A DNA stretch of 64,000 nt from Clostridiaceae bacterium OM02-2AC (GTDB taxonomy: Bacteria > Bacillota_I > Bacilli_A > Erysipelotrichales > Erysipelotrichaceae): the NCBI GenBank assembly GCA_003481775.1, contig QULU01000008.1:1-64000 (forward strand), given 5' to 3'. Position numbers and translations under genes: made by a program. Below, piece after piece: positions 47,236 through 57,500 of this stretch (position 1 is its first letter; each line of letters begins with the position of its first letter). The notes beneath the pieces are model-generated. The model was not told the DNA's origin and searched no databases. It saw only the letters and a list, made by a program, of their open reading frames with translations.

Positions 47236-48522
47236 TCAATGCAGGGTTGGATTTTCATCCAGCAGCGATAAGAACTGCTGTAACGGCATCGGCTTATAGT
47301 AATAGAAGCCCTGAATATAATCACACCCTTGTTCCTCTAAAAAAGCTGCATATTCTCTGGTTTCAATCCCCTCGGCCAGAACCTTGATCTGCTTTGTCTT
47401 TGCTATATCAATAATGTCACTGATGATTCGTTTTCTTTGCTCATCCAACTCTCCCATAAAAAATAAGCGGTCCATTTTTATGATATCGATATGCCCGCTC
47501 AGCAGAACATTAAAGGAAGCGATACCGTTTCCGAAGTCATCCAGTGAACAGAGGAAGCCCATTTCCTTGAAATACTGAATAACACTCAGCACTTCCCCGC
47601 CTTTATCATAATGAATATCTTCCATGAATTCAAATTCAATAAGCGTCTTTTGCGGTTGATACCGCTGATAGATTTCTGTATACTCTTCCATGAAATTTTC
47701 ACTAAACATACTGCGGTTTGTGATATTAAAGCTTATGGGAACAACCCTTTTTTGCTGCTCCTGCCGCTCCTTCAGAAGCTGGCACATCGTTTCAAAATGG
47801 GCGAGATCAATCATATACATTTCCCCATTTTCTTTTAAAGTCGGCAGAAAGTCAGACAAGGGGATAAGGGTTCCCTCATGTATCCAACGTGTCAAAACCT
47901 CCCCGCCGCTGATTTTATGTGTATGCAAATCTATTTTTGGCTGTATGTAAATTTCAAATTCCTTAAGAAAACGGGCATTTGTCAAGGTGCTTTCCAGCTC
48001 ATGCCTCTGTATATATGGGGATAAGATATCAATGCCCGGTTTGTTTAAAACCTCATAGCTAAAGGTGCGCTTGGGTAAGGTTTTTTCACTCTTTCTTGCG
48101 ATTGCGGTGTAAACCTTTAGCATTTCATAGGGAGGAGTATCCTCTAAAAAGTAGGCACCGAAGGATGTATAAATATTCTGATGAATTTGCGGAATGTCGA
48201 TTTCAAAGAGGGCATCGACAATGCGGCACATCAAACTGCGCATGTCCTGCTTGGTAAAGTCGAAGGATACCAGCATATCAAAGGTATCTGCATAGCGATG
48301 AGATACATATCCTTCCGGAAGCACTTCCATTAACAATGACAGCACCCTCTCTATGACCAAATCACCGAACGCACTCCCGTATTTTGCGTTCAGATAACGG
48401 AATTGCTTGATATTCATTTCTATGAATACATAAGGACGCGCACTCTGACAGACTCTTTGTTCATAGACCTCTTTCAGCCATGCATCTGTGTGCAGCTCAG
48501 CCTTACCTCTCTGTATTTGCAT
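47236..48522 (-). CDS. (Degenerate GGDEF)-EAL phosphodiesterase
   Basis: 428 residues from the ATG at 48522 (GAGAAGGA upstream); an ATG at 48537 lacks a ribosome site. The N-terminal GGDEF-like domain is degenerate (YADTFDML in place of GGDEF). The EAL domain has EVL in place of EAL (SGGEVLTRW) but keeps the metal-binding Glu, Asn in SFNITN, EFEFMED, LDDFGNG, KMDRLF and AEGIE. Likely an active c-di-GMP phosphodiesterase. No membrane helix. It is transcribed from a promoter nearly identical to that of the EAL gene at 43250. Confidence 0.9.
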   Translation of the reverse strand: MQIQRGKAELHTDAWLKEVYEQRVCQSARPYVFIEMNIKQFRYLNAKYGSAFGDLVIERVLSLLMEVLPEGYVSHRYADTFDMLVSFDFTKQDMRSLMCRIVDALFEIDIPQIHQNIYTSFGAYFLEDTPPYEMLKVYTAIARKSEKTLPKRTFSYEVLNKPGIDILSPYIQRHELESTLTNARFLKEFEIYIQPKIDLHTHKISGGEVLTRWIHEGTLIPLSDFLPTLKENGEMYMIDLAHFETMCQLLKERQEQQKRVVPISFNITNRSMFSENFMEEYTEIYQRYQPQKTLIEFEFMEDIHYDKGGEVLSVIQYFKEMGFLCSLDDFGNGIASFNVLLSGHIDIIKMDRLFFMGELDEQRKRIISDIIDIAKTKQIKVLAEGIETREYAAFLEEQGCDYIQGFYYYKPMPLQQFLSLLDENPTLH

Positions 48523-48644
48523 TTGTCCTTCTCCCATCTATTATCATGCTGTTATATTTTATTTCTATCCTTGAATCATCTTGGTAGAACGGGTTACTCA
48601 TATCGCATGCGGTATGACCTTACTCGACTAAGCAGCCATTCTTC

Positions 48645-48694
48645 CCTATTATAGCTTCAGGTTAATTCTAGCTTGATTTTTTGGAAAAATCAAG
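48645..48694 (-). promoter_or_regulatory. Shared promoter/operator element, copy 2
   Basis: Contains a perfect 10-bp palindrome (CTTGATTTTT-TGG-AAAAATCAAG, 48672-48694) and, on the minus strand, a TATAAT -10 (48648-48653) about 110 nt before the EAL gene start. The stretch CAGGTT-ATTCTAGC between them is conserved with copy 1 at 45431-45480. Confidence 0.7.
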
Positions 48695-48901
48695 AAATTC
48701 AGAGCAATTACGTTAGAATCAGCTATTGTGCCCTGATTTTCATTTCTTAGAAGCGTATATCCTGTGAAGAAAAAACCTTCTGAACAAGGGGAGAAGCCGC
48801 TGTTATAAAGGAATACTGCCTTATGCCTTCAATTCTATAACGGGTACGAAACAGAAAACCGCTCTTGTATTCGCACATGGTTGGTATTACAATTACCACG
48901 T

Positions 48902-48975
48902 ACCGCAACACACACTAAGGAACTGCCTTTCGGTATTTCTTTGCGGTATAGGTCACTTGATAAGTGGCCTTTTCA
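48902..48975 (+). ncRNA. Attenuator-like structured RNA candidate
   Basis: TACCGCAA (48902-48909) pairs perfectly with TTGCGGTA (48942-48949), enclosing a small AAGG/CCTT hairpin. GGTCACTT (48952-48959) then pairs with AAGTGGCC and is followed by TTTT. This arrangement looks like a leader attenuator or a free-standing small RNA, but no plus-strand gene follows and no clear promoter was found. Confidence 0.4.
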
Positions 48976-49074
48976 TTTAAATAAACGTTAAAATGGCTTC
49001 TTTTGATCTTTGTGTTAGCTTTTCAGATTTTTAGAGCTCATTGTCAAAAAGAGAAATTAGATTCCAGTAAACAC

Positions 49075-49120
49075 AAAAAGACGACCAAGAGGATTTCATC
49101 CTGTATTGGACCGTCTTTTT
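49075..49120. terminator. Bidirectional terminator of the surface-protein operon
   Basis: AAAAAGACG-CCAA pairs with TTGG-CGTCTTTTT. It lies about 110 nt after the last minus-strand gene of the operon. Confidence 0.8.
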
Positions 49121-49228
49121 AGCTTTTCTCACAGAAACATTGTGAGTATTTCATCACTATGTTTAGTATATTATCACTCTCTAAACACTTAGATGCATGC
49201 AATTTGAATTATACATAACGCTTTCTGC

Positions 49229-49666
49229 TTATCGCTCCCACGAATTCCGATACACCTTTACCCATTTGTAAAAGGTTGATTTCTTCATTTTTAATTCGTT
49301 GCAGTATTTAGAAAGACTTTCATCGTTCGCGATCCGCCTCTTCAGCTCCTGCTCGAAATCAGCAGGAAGCTCAATCCTTGGCCTGCCATACGTTCCCGTT
49401 CCCTCTTCCCGTCGTTTCAGGGCACGCCGGATACCTGCTCTTTGCTCCACCTTCAGCTCCTCCCGCGTTCTTTGCATGATCATCTGGTAGATATCCATCA
49501 TCCACTCCGGTTCTACGATTTTGTTTGCGAACGCGATGCGAACCTGCTGCTCCTTACAATCCTCCAGAAACTCCTTCAGCTTACAGCCGCTCTTTTCATA
49601 ATCCTGAAGGAACTGTAAATCGATGCTCTTTTGCTCGATGTATCTTCCTTCCTCTTTTCTGTACAT
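49229..49666 (-). CDS. Serine-recombinase-like DNA-binding protein lacking the catalytic domain
   Basis: 145 residues, ATG after GGGAGAGGTG. The C-terminal two-thirds matches the end of small serine recombinases: long helix TREELKVEQRAGIRRALKR, linker YGRPRIELPADFE and helix-turn-helix LKMKKSTFYKWVKVY. The same linker and helix-turn-helix occur in the recombinase at 1726-2337. The N-terminal YxRVS catalytic motif and its Ser are absent; only a fragment like the late part of the catalytic fold (KEFLEDCKEQQVRIAFAN) remains. It is probably unable to recombine DNA and may act as a repressor or accessory factor. It is the last gene of the giant-surface-protein operon, 14 nt after the lipoprotein gene. 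Confidence 0.75.
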   Translation of the reverse strand: MYRKEEGRYIEQKSIDLQFLQDYEKSGCKLKEFLEDCKEQQVRIAFANKIVEPEWMMDIYQMIMQRTREELKVEQRAGIRRALKRREEGTGTYGRPRIELPADFEQELKRRIANDESLSKYCNELKMKKSTFYKWVKVYRNSWER

Positions 49667-49680
49667 GCCTTCACCTCTCC

Positions 49681-50568
49681 CTATTTTTTTGAAAAAGCTT
49701 CCATAATATCCGCTTCCGCGACATTATCCTCCAACAGCTTCTCTGCTTTTCCTTCTTTGATGCTAAATACAGTCGGTGAAAGATCGAGCGTATCGATACA
49801 GCTCATCACCGTTTCATATGCCTGCTGCAGCTCGTCTTCACTCCCCGTTTTTTCCAGTGGAAAGTGCAATGCGACAACCTCGATATCCTGCTTTTCCAAA
49901 ACCGGGATCAGCTTATCAATAAATGCCTGATTGAAGCGGTCGCTCTGGTTCACCATCAGATAGAAGCTGTCTTTACGTTTGATTTTTTTTGCTATCGTAT
50001 GGATATTTTCAACCCTGATCTGTTCACTTGTCTGAAATGTATAGGTCTGTGCTTCCTCTTTCACCTTATCCCCTTTGCTATATCCGCAATCGATCAAAAA
50101 GTTTGTCAGTGCCGCTTCACTCATCTCCCCGCTTGCGGATTGTTTTACCGTACCATTTTCATAACAGAACAGCTCCGGTGTTCCGTCGCTAAACTCCGGC
50201 ACCATCTTCTTTAGCTTCGCAAAATTTTGATCTATATCCGCCTTCAAATCTGACAGCATATCGAGTTCCACCTCAAACATCGGAATGTCTCTGTGCTCCT
50301 TCAGATAAGGTGTCAGTAATCTTTTAAATGAATCGCAATAGCTGCATGTACTCTGACTTACCAGAACGATGAATTTTTCTTTCTTATCGATTTTTTGAAG
50401 CAGCTCCTCTAGTCTCAGCTGTTCGATTCCATTTTTATTTTCTTCCTTCTCTGTTGTTTTCTTTCCTACTCCGGCGGTTTCCTCCGTTTTCGCATGACAG
50501 CCAAACAGCCCCAGTATCATAAGAAACACGATTCCCATGATCAAAATCTTTTTCAGCCAGCCAGCCAT
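49681..50568 (-). CDS. Lipoprotein with tandem thioredoxin-like domains
   Basis: 295 residues from the ATG at 50568 (AAAGGAGA upstream, overlapping the previous stop). The signal has the lipobox LGLFGC. A linker rich in Lys and Glu leads to a thioredoxin-like domain with the redox motif STCSYCDSF (about residue 80) and a TPELFCYENG segment at the usual cis-Pro position. A second similar domain (about 175-290) has lost the CxxC (LMVNQSDRFNQ) but keeps the SPTVFSIKEGK cis-Pro segment. It probably acts outside the membrane in thiol-disulfide exchange, perhaps on proteins of this operon. Confidence 0.82.
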   Translation of the reverse strand: MAGWLKKILIMGIVFLMILGLFGCHAKTEETAGVGKKTTEKEENKNGIEQLRLEELLQKIDKKEKFIVLVSQSTCSYCDSFKRLLTPYLKEHRDIPMFEVELDMLSDLKADIDQNFAKLKKMVPEFSDGTPELFCYENGTVKQSASGEMSEAALTNFLIDCGYSKGDKVKEEAQTYTFQTSEQIRVENIHTIAKKIKRKDSFYLMVNQSDRFNQAFIDKLIPVLEKQDIEVVALHFPLEKTGSEDELQQAYETVMSCIDTLDLSPTVFSIKEGKAEKLLEDNVAEADIMEAFSKK

Positions 50569-50581
50569 TCCCGTTCTCCTT

Positions 50582-51076
50582 TCAATTTTCTTCATTCAAA
50601 TACGCACGCAGCTCTCCGCTTCTGATCCAGCGGATCCCTCTGATCGACAATATGATCACGCAGCAGTACTTCATCCCCTGTAATATCCTGTGAGAAAGCA
50701 GGTTCATATCAGTCCATACGATATATATTTGCAGAAACATTACGCTGAGCAGCAGAAGGATATTACAGAGCATGCTTTTTCTCGCTTCCATCCATTCCCA
50801 TGCCGTCAGCTTTACATAGCTCACATCTGTTCTGCATATTCCCCTGTATTCCTCCTGCGGTTCCTTTTTCGTATTCCAGACAGCTTCCTGCCTCTTTTCT
50901 TCCTCTCTGCCAGATGCGGCATCTGTTTCTTCCTTTTTTTCCGTTACGTACATTTCCTTTTTCTGTGTCCGGCTGCGCTGCAGATATCGCTCGCCCTCCT
51001 CCAGTCGGAGCATAAGCTCAAACAGCGCATCCTCATAGGCTGTCATCTGCTTTCCATGTCTTGCTTTTTGTTTCAT
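50582..51076 (-). CDS. Membrane protein of unknown function
   Basis: 164 residues if started at the ATG at 51076 (AGAGGA upstream); an earlier ATG at 51109 has no ribosome site. A charged, coiled-coil-prone N-terminal region (ELMLRLEEGERYLQRSRTQ, then Glu/Lys-rich) precedes two predicted membrane helices near the C-terminus (MLCNILLLLSVMFLQIYIVW and GMKYCCVIILSIRGI). No family recognised. It is co-transcribed with the surface-protein genes. Confidence 0.65.
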   Translation of the reverse strand: MKQKARHGKQMTAYEDALFELMLRLEEGERYLQRSRTQKKEMYVTEKKEETDAASGREEEKRQEAVWNTKKEPQEEYRGICRTDVSYVKLTAWEWMEARKSMLCNILLLLSVMFLQIYIVWTDMNLLSHRILQGMKYCCVIILSIRGIRWIRSGELRAYLNEEN

Positions 51077-51184
51077 TTCCTTATCCTCTATACACAGCCT
51101 CTTTCTCATATGAGCATAGATATGAGACCGCTCCTCATATCTACGATCATACAGGAAAACCGTGCGCCTGTATGACTTAGGGTG

Positions 51185-51508
51185 TTAGGATACAGCCTGT
51201 TCGCTCTTCACGCTGATATCTGTGGTATCCCTTCTGCGCTTTTTCTTATCCTTCGGCTTCGTTTCACTCGTTACGTAGCGGTAAAGCTGATACACGATCA
51301 GACAGATGCCGACCATGACAAGAGCCACAAATCCGATAAAGATCTGCTTCGTATAGTAATACAGTACAGGGAAGCTCTCCGACAAGAGTCCCATGAGGAA
51401 TACAAAGCCAATCGGTACGATCAACAGGAATAAAATACTTCCCATAATCCCCTTCAGGTTTTTTTTCAGCTTTTTCTTCGGCTTGCTTGTCTCTTCTTTT
51501 TTTCTCAT
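51185..51508 (-). CDS. Small two-helix membrane protein
   Basis: 107 residues, ATG after GAAGGAGGATTT. Lysine-rich termini flank two membrane helices (GSILFLLIVPIGFVFLMGLL and IFIGFVALVMVGICLIVYQL). It directly follows the giant surface-protein gene (58 nt). The topology, with both ends positively charged, predicts cytoplasmic N- and C-termini. Function unknown; it could help export or anchoring of the giant protein. Confidence 0.7.
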   Translation of the reverse strand: MRKKEETSKPKKKLKKNLKGIMGSILFLLIVPIGFVFLMGLLSESFPVLYYYTKQIFIGFVALVMVGICLIVYQLYRYVTSETKPKDKKKRRRDTTDISVKSEQAVS

Positions 51509-51566
51509 GCAAATCCTCCTTCAGGTTTGGCAGTGGAAAGCAGGTCATCCTGCTTTCCTGTCTGCC

Positions 51567-54500
51567 TTATCTCCTGCTTGCTTTTTTCTTCAGTACCAGT
51601 GTGAACCCAAGCATTGCGGACAGCGTTCCCATCAGCATCAGTTCCGGTACATTACTGGTATCCCCGGTTTTGACAGTACGATTTCCTGACAATGTGGCAA
51701 CCTTATTGGAAGACTGAACGCCGTTTACCCCGGCGATTCCGTTTCCACTGCCGTCACTTCCATTTCCATCCGGCTTTGTACCATCGGGGCGTACGCTGCC
51801 ACCCGGATTTTCATTTCCGGAAGCATCCGGATTCTTCGTATCATCCGGATTCTTTGACTGACCATCATCGCCAGGCTCTCTGCTTTGCTTTCGATTCTTC
51901 AGATCATCGATCTGTTGCTGGATCTTATCTGCCAGCTCTTTGTCATAGCCCGGCTTCTGTTCCTCAAATTCCTTCTCGACCGATTGAATCAGATCATCCG
52001 TGATTTCTTCATCCTTGATTCCATCCAGTCCCTTGATCGTGAATGCGATCGCACTTTCATTACCGGAGCGGTCCTTCGCTTCGATTCTGGATGTGCCATA
52101 GTCCTTCACAAGCACGCTGGAGCCTGTTGCCGTATCATTCAGCTTCACCGTATCCACACCGCTCAGACTGTCCTTCACTGTGACGGTTCTTGGCAGCCAG
52201 TAGATCACATTGTTAGAAGCACCTTCAAAGCTTGGTGCTGTGGCATCTACTGCGATACCATCCTTTGTAACTACCTCACTGACATTGCCTGCCGGATCGA
52301 TGGCACGGAAGGCTACGTTTACGATTTCCTCATCATTGAATGTCAATGGTGTGGTGTATTCCTTCCAATCTGTCCCATTGCTGCTGTATTCGATCTTCAG
52401 CAGCTGCGGATCGATGTCCTGCTCACCTGCCTGATCACTGGCTGTTGCACGGATCATCAGACCAGGGCGATAGAAGCTGTTCAGTGTCAGCCTGTTCATC
52501 AGCTTCGCAGCCCCATCCTGACTGCTTTGTTCCATGGTTACCTGAACGACTGGTTTCGTTCTGTCGATCCTCAGCACATGGGCATCCCGATGGATGGCAG
52601 TACCACCGTTCTCAATTGGAATCACCTTCAGGCGATAGGTGCCCTCCGGGATATCCCGAATCGTATACAGCAGGTTTTCCGGATCACTCGCTTCCAGAAC
52701 GACCGGTTCCCCCTCCTGTCCTTCCGCTGCATAAGCTGTATACCGCAGCTCCTGCAATCCGTTTGTGGACGGTGTTACCTGAATGTTGAGGTCCTTGATA
52801 TTTGTCCAGTCATGGATATCCTCCCGAATCCTATAGGTTGTGATATCGTCCCTGATTGTCAGTCGAACGGATTTTTCCAGCGTGTTCCCCACCGGTTTGG
52901 AGCCGTCCACAGCACGTACGAATACGATACCTTCAAAATCCTGCGGTACACTCAGACTGTCTGCTGTACTCCAGTCACTTTCCTTCGATGTGACTGCATC
53001 ACAGGCATCCCCGCTGCAGGACACGCGCTGAAATTCATAATGATCGATACCGGAGAGGGAATCTTCCCCCTGCGGTATGATCGTGATCGGTTCCTTGAAG
53101 AACAATCCGCCGGTGAGATCATGCAGGATCGTAGTGCTTCCATCGACCTCTGCGCTCAGCTTCAGCTCTTCCGGTGCGGAACCGTCGATATTGTAATACG
53201 TTTTTTCGATATCGGCAGGAGTCGACCAGTTGTCTTCCTCCCCCTCGATGTAATAGGCATAGAATTTATAAACGACATAGCGTCCCTCATTGTTGAAGAT
53301 ATAGGTTGGATCAGCTTCATCCACCAGCGTGAAATTCCGCTCGTTGTAGCCGATACCGTTGCCGCTTGCATCTGCCTGCAGGATCTGTGTAAAGGTCCCT
53401 GTCTTATAGCCTGGAGCGGTATCGCCGCTTGCCGGGAAGGTGATCCGTGTTCCAAGGTTGTACCATTTAGCTGCTTTTTCCTCAGCAGCATAGGAAGAGA
53501 ACACCTGTCGCATGAATGCCATCGGACTGCGCTCTTCTTCGCTTACTACAGTCGCAGGACCGTCTGCCTGCTTCATGATCACCCGCGTGTCATATGGCAG
53601 AGAGATATACTCCTTGTCTTTGCTCTTCACCTTGAAGGTAAAACGGTAGGCACTCGTCTCATTGATATAGATCTTATCCTCATATTTCTGCCATGGTCCG
53701 TCCTTGCCACTCGTACTGTAATAGATTTCCTCCGCATCGCTCAGTACACGGATCGTCAGCGGCTGATACCAGAAATCGCCGAATGTAAAGCCGTCTGTCG
53801 TTTCCAGATCAAAGCTAGGCAGTGTATCGTCGATACCCGTGATTTCGATCGTTTGGATCGCACTGTCACGCCCTGCACCATTGACGACCTTTACTTCATA
53901 TTCACCATTGCGGTATGCATCATAGCTTACCGATGCACTTGTCCCCAACAGCTCCCAGCCGCTCTTCTGGCTGCGGATATAGATACCGCGTATTCCGGAA
54001 AGCGGAGGCTCTGTTACGTTAACATCGATTGCCGCATGATCACCGGAAACTGTGCTGTTGAGTGTAAATGCACACTGATCTGCATTGATCATCACTTTGT
54101 GACGTACAGCTGCGGCAGCATTTCCCGCCTTATCACGCACGCTGATTTCGACATAGTATTCCCCATCCGGAAGACGCAGGGTTCCCTTGCCATCTGTTAC
54201 CTTGATTTTCTGTGCTGCTTCCAGAGGGGTTGACGTATCTGCATCCGCATAGCGTGCATAGGTGGCTGTTTCTTCATCGATGCCTGAGAGATCGTCCCTG
54301 AATTCAACAAGATAGCTGTTGGATTTGCTCCATTCACTCATATCGCTGTCCGGCTTCACGATCACTGGCGCATCCTTATCCAGCGTGATTCCGTTGGAAC
54401 GGATGATTGCTGTTTTCTTACCGAATTTGTTCTCGCCGTAGGCGTACATGCTTCCGCGGAAATTTTCCGGTATGCTTACCGGCGCGATGTATTCCTGCCA

Positions 54501-57500
54501 GCTGACTGGATCATATCCATTGCGTTCATCGGCGAACTGATAATAGATCCTTCCGTCTGTATCCTCGCTTGCCTCTGTTTTCATCAGGGTCAGCGTGATC
54601 AGATCACCGGCACCGTAATACTGATCAAAGGTGATATTGTTCGGACTGCTGCTGATTGCCGCATCACTGCCGACCTTCATCATCAGCGTTCCTGCTTCAC
54701 TCTTATCGATGTTGACATAGACCGTATCCTCTGGCGAAGAAGTCGTACGTCCCAGCTCATCCGCTGTACGGAAGATGATTTTATTCTCTCCCGCTTTTGA
54801 AATCAGTACGCTGTTCTTCCTGTGCCAGGTCGTTCCATCATCCAGACTGTATTCCACCCATTCCTTTGCACCGTTCGTATCTGCTGTAAAGGTTGTGGTG
54901 ATGTTCACCGGATCACTTACCCATTTACTGGATTCACTGTAATCTGCATATTCATTGATGATGACCGCATCAGGGGCTTCCTGATCGACCTTGATTGCAT
55001 AGGTTTCGTCCATGATCGTTTCATAGGTATCGCTGCCCTTGCTCAGGATCGTCTTGAACTGATAGATATAGGTTCCGGTCGCATCTGTTACGATATCAGC
55101 TCCTGCTGTATATGGTGCCCAGTCTCCCCACACGCCATCCTTCTTCTGTCGTACTTCCAATGTCAGATCTGCTGTGCTTTTCGGATCTGTCGCACGAAGC
55201 TTCACATCCGTCGTATTCCATGTACCGAAGGTATACTCCTTCTCCACACCGCTGTCGTCATAAACTGCCTTCACTTCCAGAATCGGATCCTCTTCGATGA
55301 TGTTGGTGATTTCGATCGTCGCTTCCGCACTGCCGCCCTTCTCCATTTCAACACGGACGATATACGTACCGTTTTTAGAGACTGGGAAGCTGTAGCTGCG
55401 TTCATCCTGTTCACTCTGTACATCGATCGTATCACTGCCGACGCGTTCTACCGTTATGGATTTCACCTGATCATCCGCATCGATACTTCCGCCGATCTCG
55501 ATACCCAGATCGAAGGTCTTCACCGGCTTACGGATATCGATCAGTGTGATCGTCGGATCATCTGCATAGATCTTCACATGCACAGGATCACTTTGTGTAT
55601 CATGTCCCTTGACCTCATCACTGATTTTGAATATGACAGTATGATCACCTACCGTATCGATCGTGATCGTATCACTGTCTGTCTTCGTCCATTCGAGTCT
55701 GCCCTGGGCATCCAGCTTATGGTCGATGTTGTAGTAGACCGTCTCCTTGCTTCCATCCCCATATTTGGTTCCATCCGTATAGTCACTCGTATCACGCAGC
55801 ATCGTCACTGTCCTGCTCTGCTTGAACCAGTTCTCATAATCCTCACGGTTAGCGATTTCCGGCTTCTTCGGCGCCTGCAGATCGACCTTTACCGTGTATT
55901 CACTGTAGGTAACGATATCCTCAGCACCATCTTTTCCTTCATATACAGCCTTGAATTCATACGTGTGTGTACCCGTCGTGTCGAATTTCAGATTCTGGTA
56001 ATATACGTGGTCTGCATCGATGTATGTGCTGTCACCCTTCCTGCGGTAGCTCAGCTTCGCATTGGTATTCGTACTGGTTTCCAGCACAACGGCACTTCCG
56101 CTCCATACGGATGGATCATAGCCGTTATCTGCACGATGCACGATGACCGGTGCTTCAGATTTGATATTGCCGATTTCAATCTCTCTGACCTCGGACATCT
56201 GTTCTGCATTGTTGACGACACGGAAGTAATATGTTCCATTCTCGATGAATTCATATGGATACTTCTCTTTGCCTTCAACTGCCGGGATCGTATCGATCAC
56301 CTCATAGCTATCCTCTGCCTTCTTCTCCAGCAGCTGGATCTCCTTTAATCCGCTTCCGCCGACGACCGGAATCAAGTCTCTTGTCGTACTTGCCTGCGGC
56401 TTCGTGGTCGCTCCTTCCACCTTCAGATCCGGTGTTACGGTATCGATCATGACCTTCGGATACTTCGTCTGTGTCCTGCCGCTCATATCCGTCACGACGA
56501 TCTTGACCAGGTACTGTCCATCCTTCAGGTTACGGATGATGCCTTCCCGATATCCATCCGCATCCACGTTGTCGGTCAGCTCAACCTCACCGCTTTGTGC
56601 CGGATCCTCACTGCTGTATTCCACCTTCGCGATACCGGATTCCATATCCTTGACCTGAATCTTCATCGTATTGACATCGCTCCAGGCTGTCGCATCGTTT
56701 GGCACCTTCAGGATCGGTGCGCTGTTATCGATCGTGACCAGATCACTGCGGATGATTCCTGTTTCATTGCCGGCTTTATCCACGCCGCGTGCATAGATGA
56801 CGCCCTTCGTTCCCGGAAGCAGCTGGAAGTCACCGTGGTCTTCCCCGTCAGCGACCTTCACCTTTGTCCAAGGATCATCGGCACTGAAGGTATCCCCCGG
56901 CTTCACAAGCTGATATTCAATCGTCTCGACACCGGAGATATTGAAGTTTCCACCGATCTCGATCGTCTGGCTGTCCTTATAGAAGATACCTCCTGTCAGG
57001 ATATCCAGGAAGTCCTGATACCTGTTGTCTCCGGCTTTGATATAGAAGTCTGTCGGTCTCGTACTGTCCAGCTTCACATGCAGCTCACTGCTTTCGGATA
57101 CACGTTCCAGCCGGTCTCTTGTACGGATCTGCACGATATGATCCTTATCATCTACGATTTTGATTTTATCGCTCTTTGGATTCTTCGTTGCTGTCCATAA
57201 CAGTTCCCCGTCAAAGTCTGTTGCTCCGTCGATGTTATATTCCAGCCATTCATCACAGCCCTCACTCGCATCGATTGCGGCTTCCAGGAATGCTTCATAC
57301 GCATTGTGCCAGCTTGCATTGTCATACTTCGTTACGGTAGCCTCACTGAACAGTGGTCGCTTCGGTGCGGAGCGATCGATATTGACCTGGAAGAGAATGC
57401 TTGGTCCAACCACATCCTGATAGGTGCTTCTAAATTCATAGACCATGCTTCCTTCATCTGCCGCCACCGTCTTATACAAGCCGCTGTCTTCCCTGTCCGC

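Larger units (their letters stand above)
48538..49228. other. Long intergenic stretch with RNA-like structures
   Basis: 690 bp without a supported gene. It holds the promoter element (48645-48694), a structured stretch (48890-48975) ending in a terminator-like hairpin, and the strong bidirectional terminator at 49075-49120. Confidence 0.5.

Noticed and set aside
51885..54233. 782-codon plus-strand open frame inside the giant surface-protein gene, with similar long frames at 54822-56348, 58104-59555 and 60306-61739
   Set aside because: They are exactly antisense to the repeat-rich gene, have Cys/Ile/Arg-rich low-similarity products and no ribosome sites. They arise from codon bias on the opposite strand.
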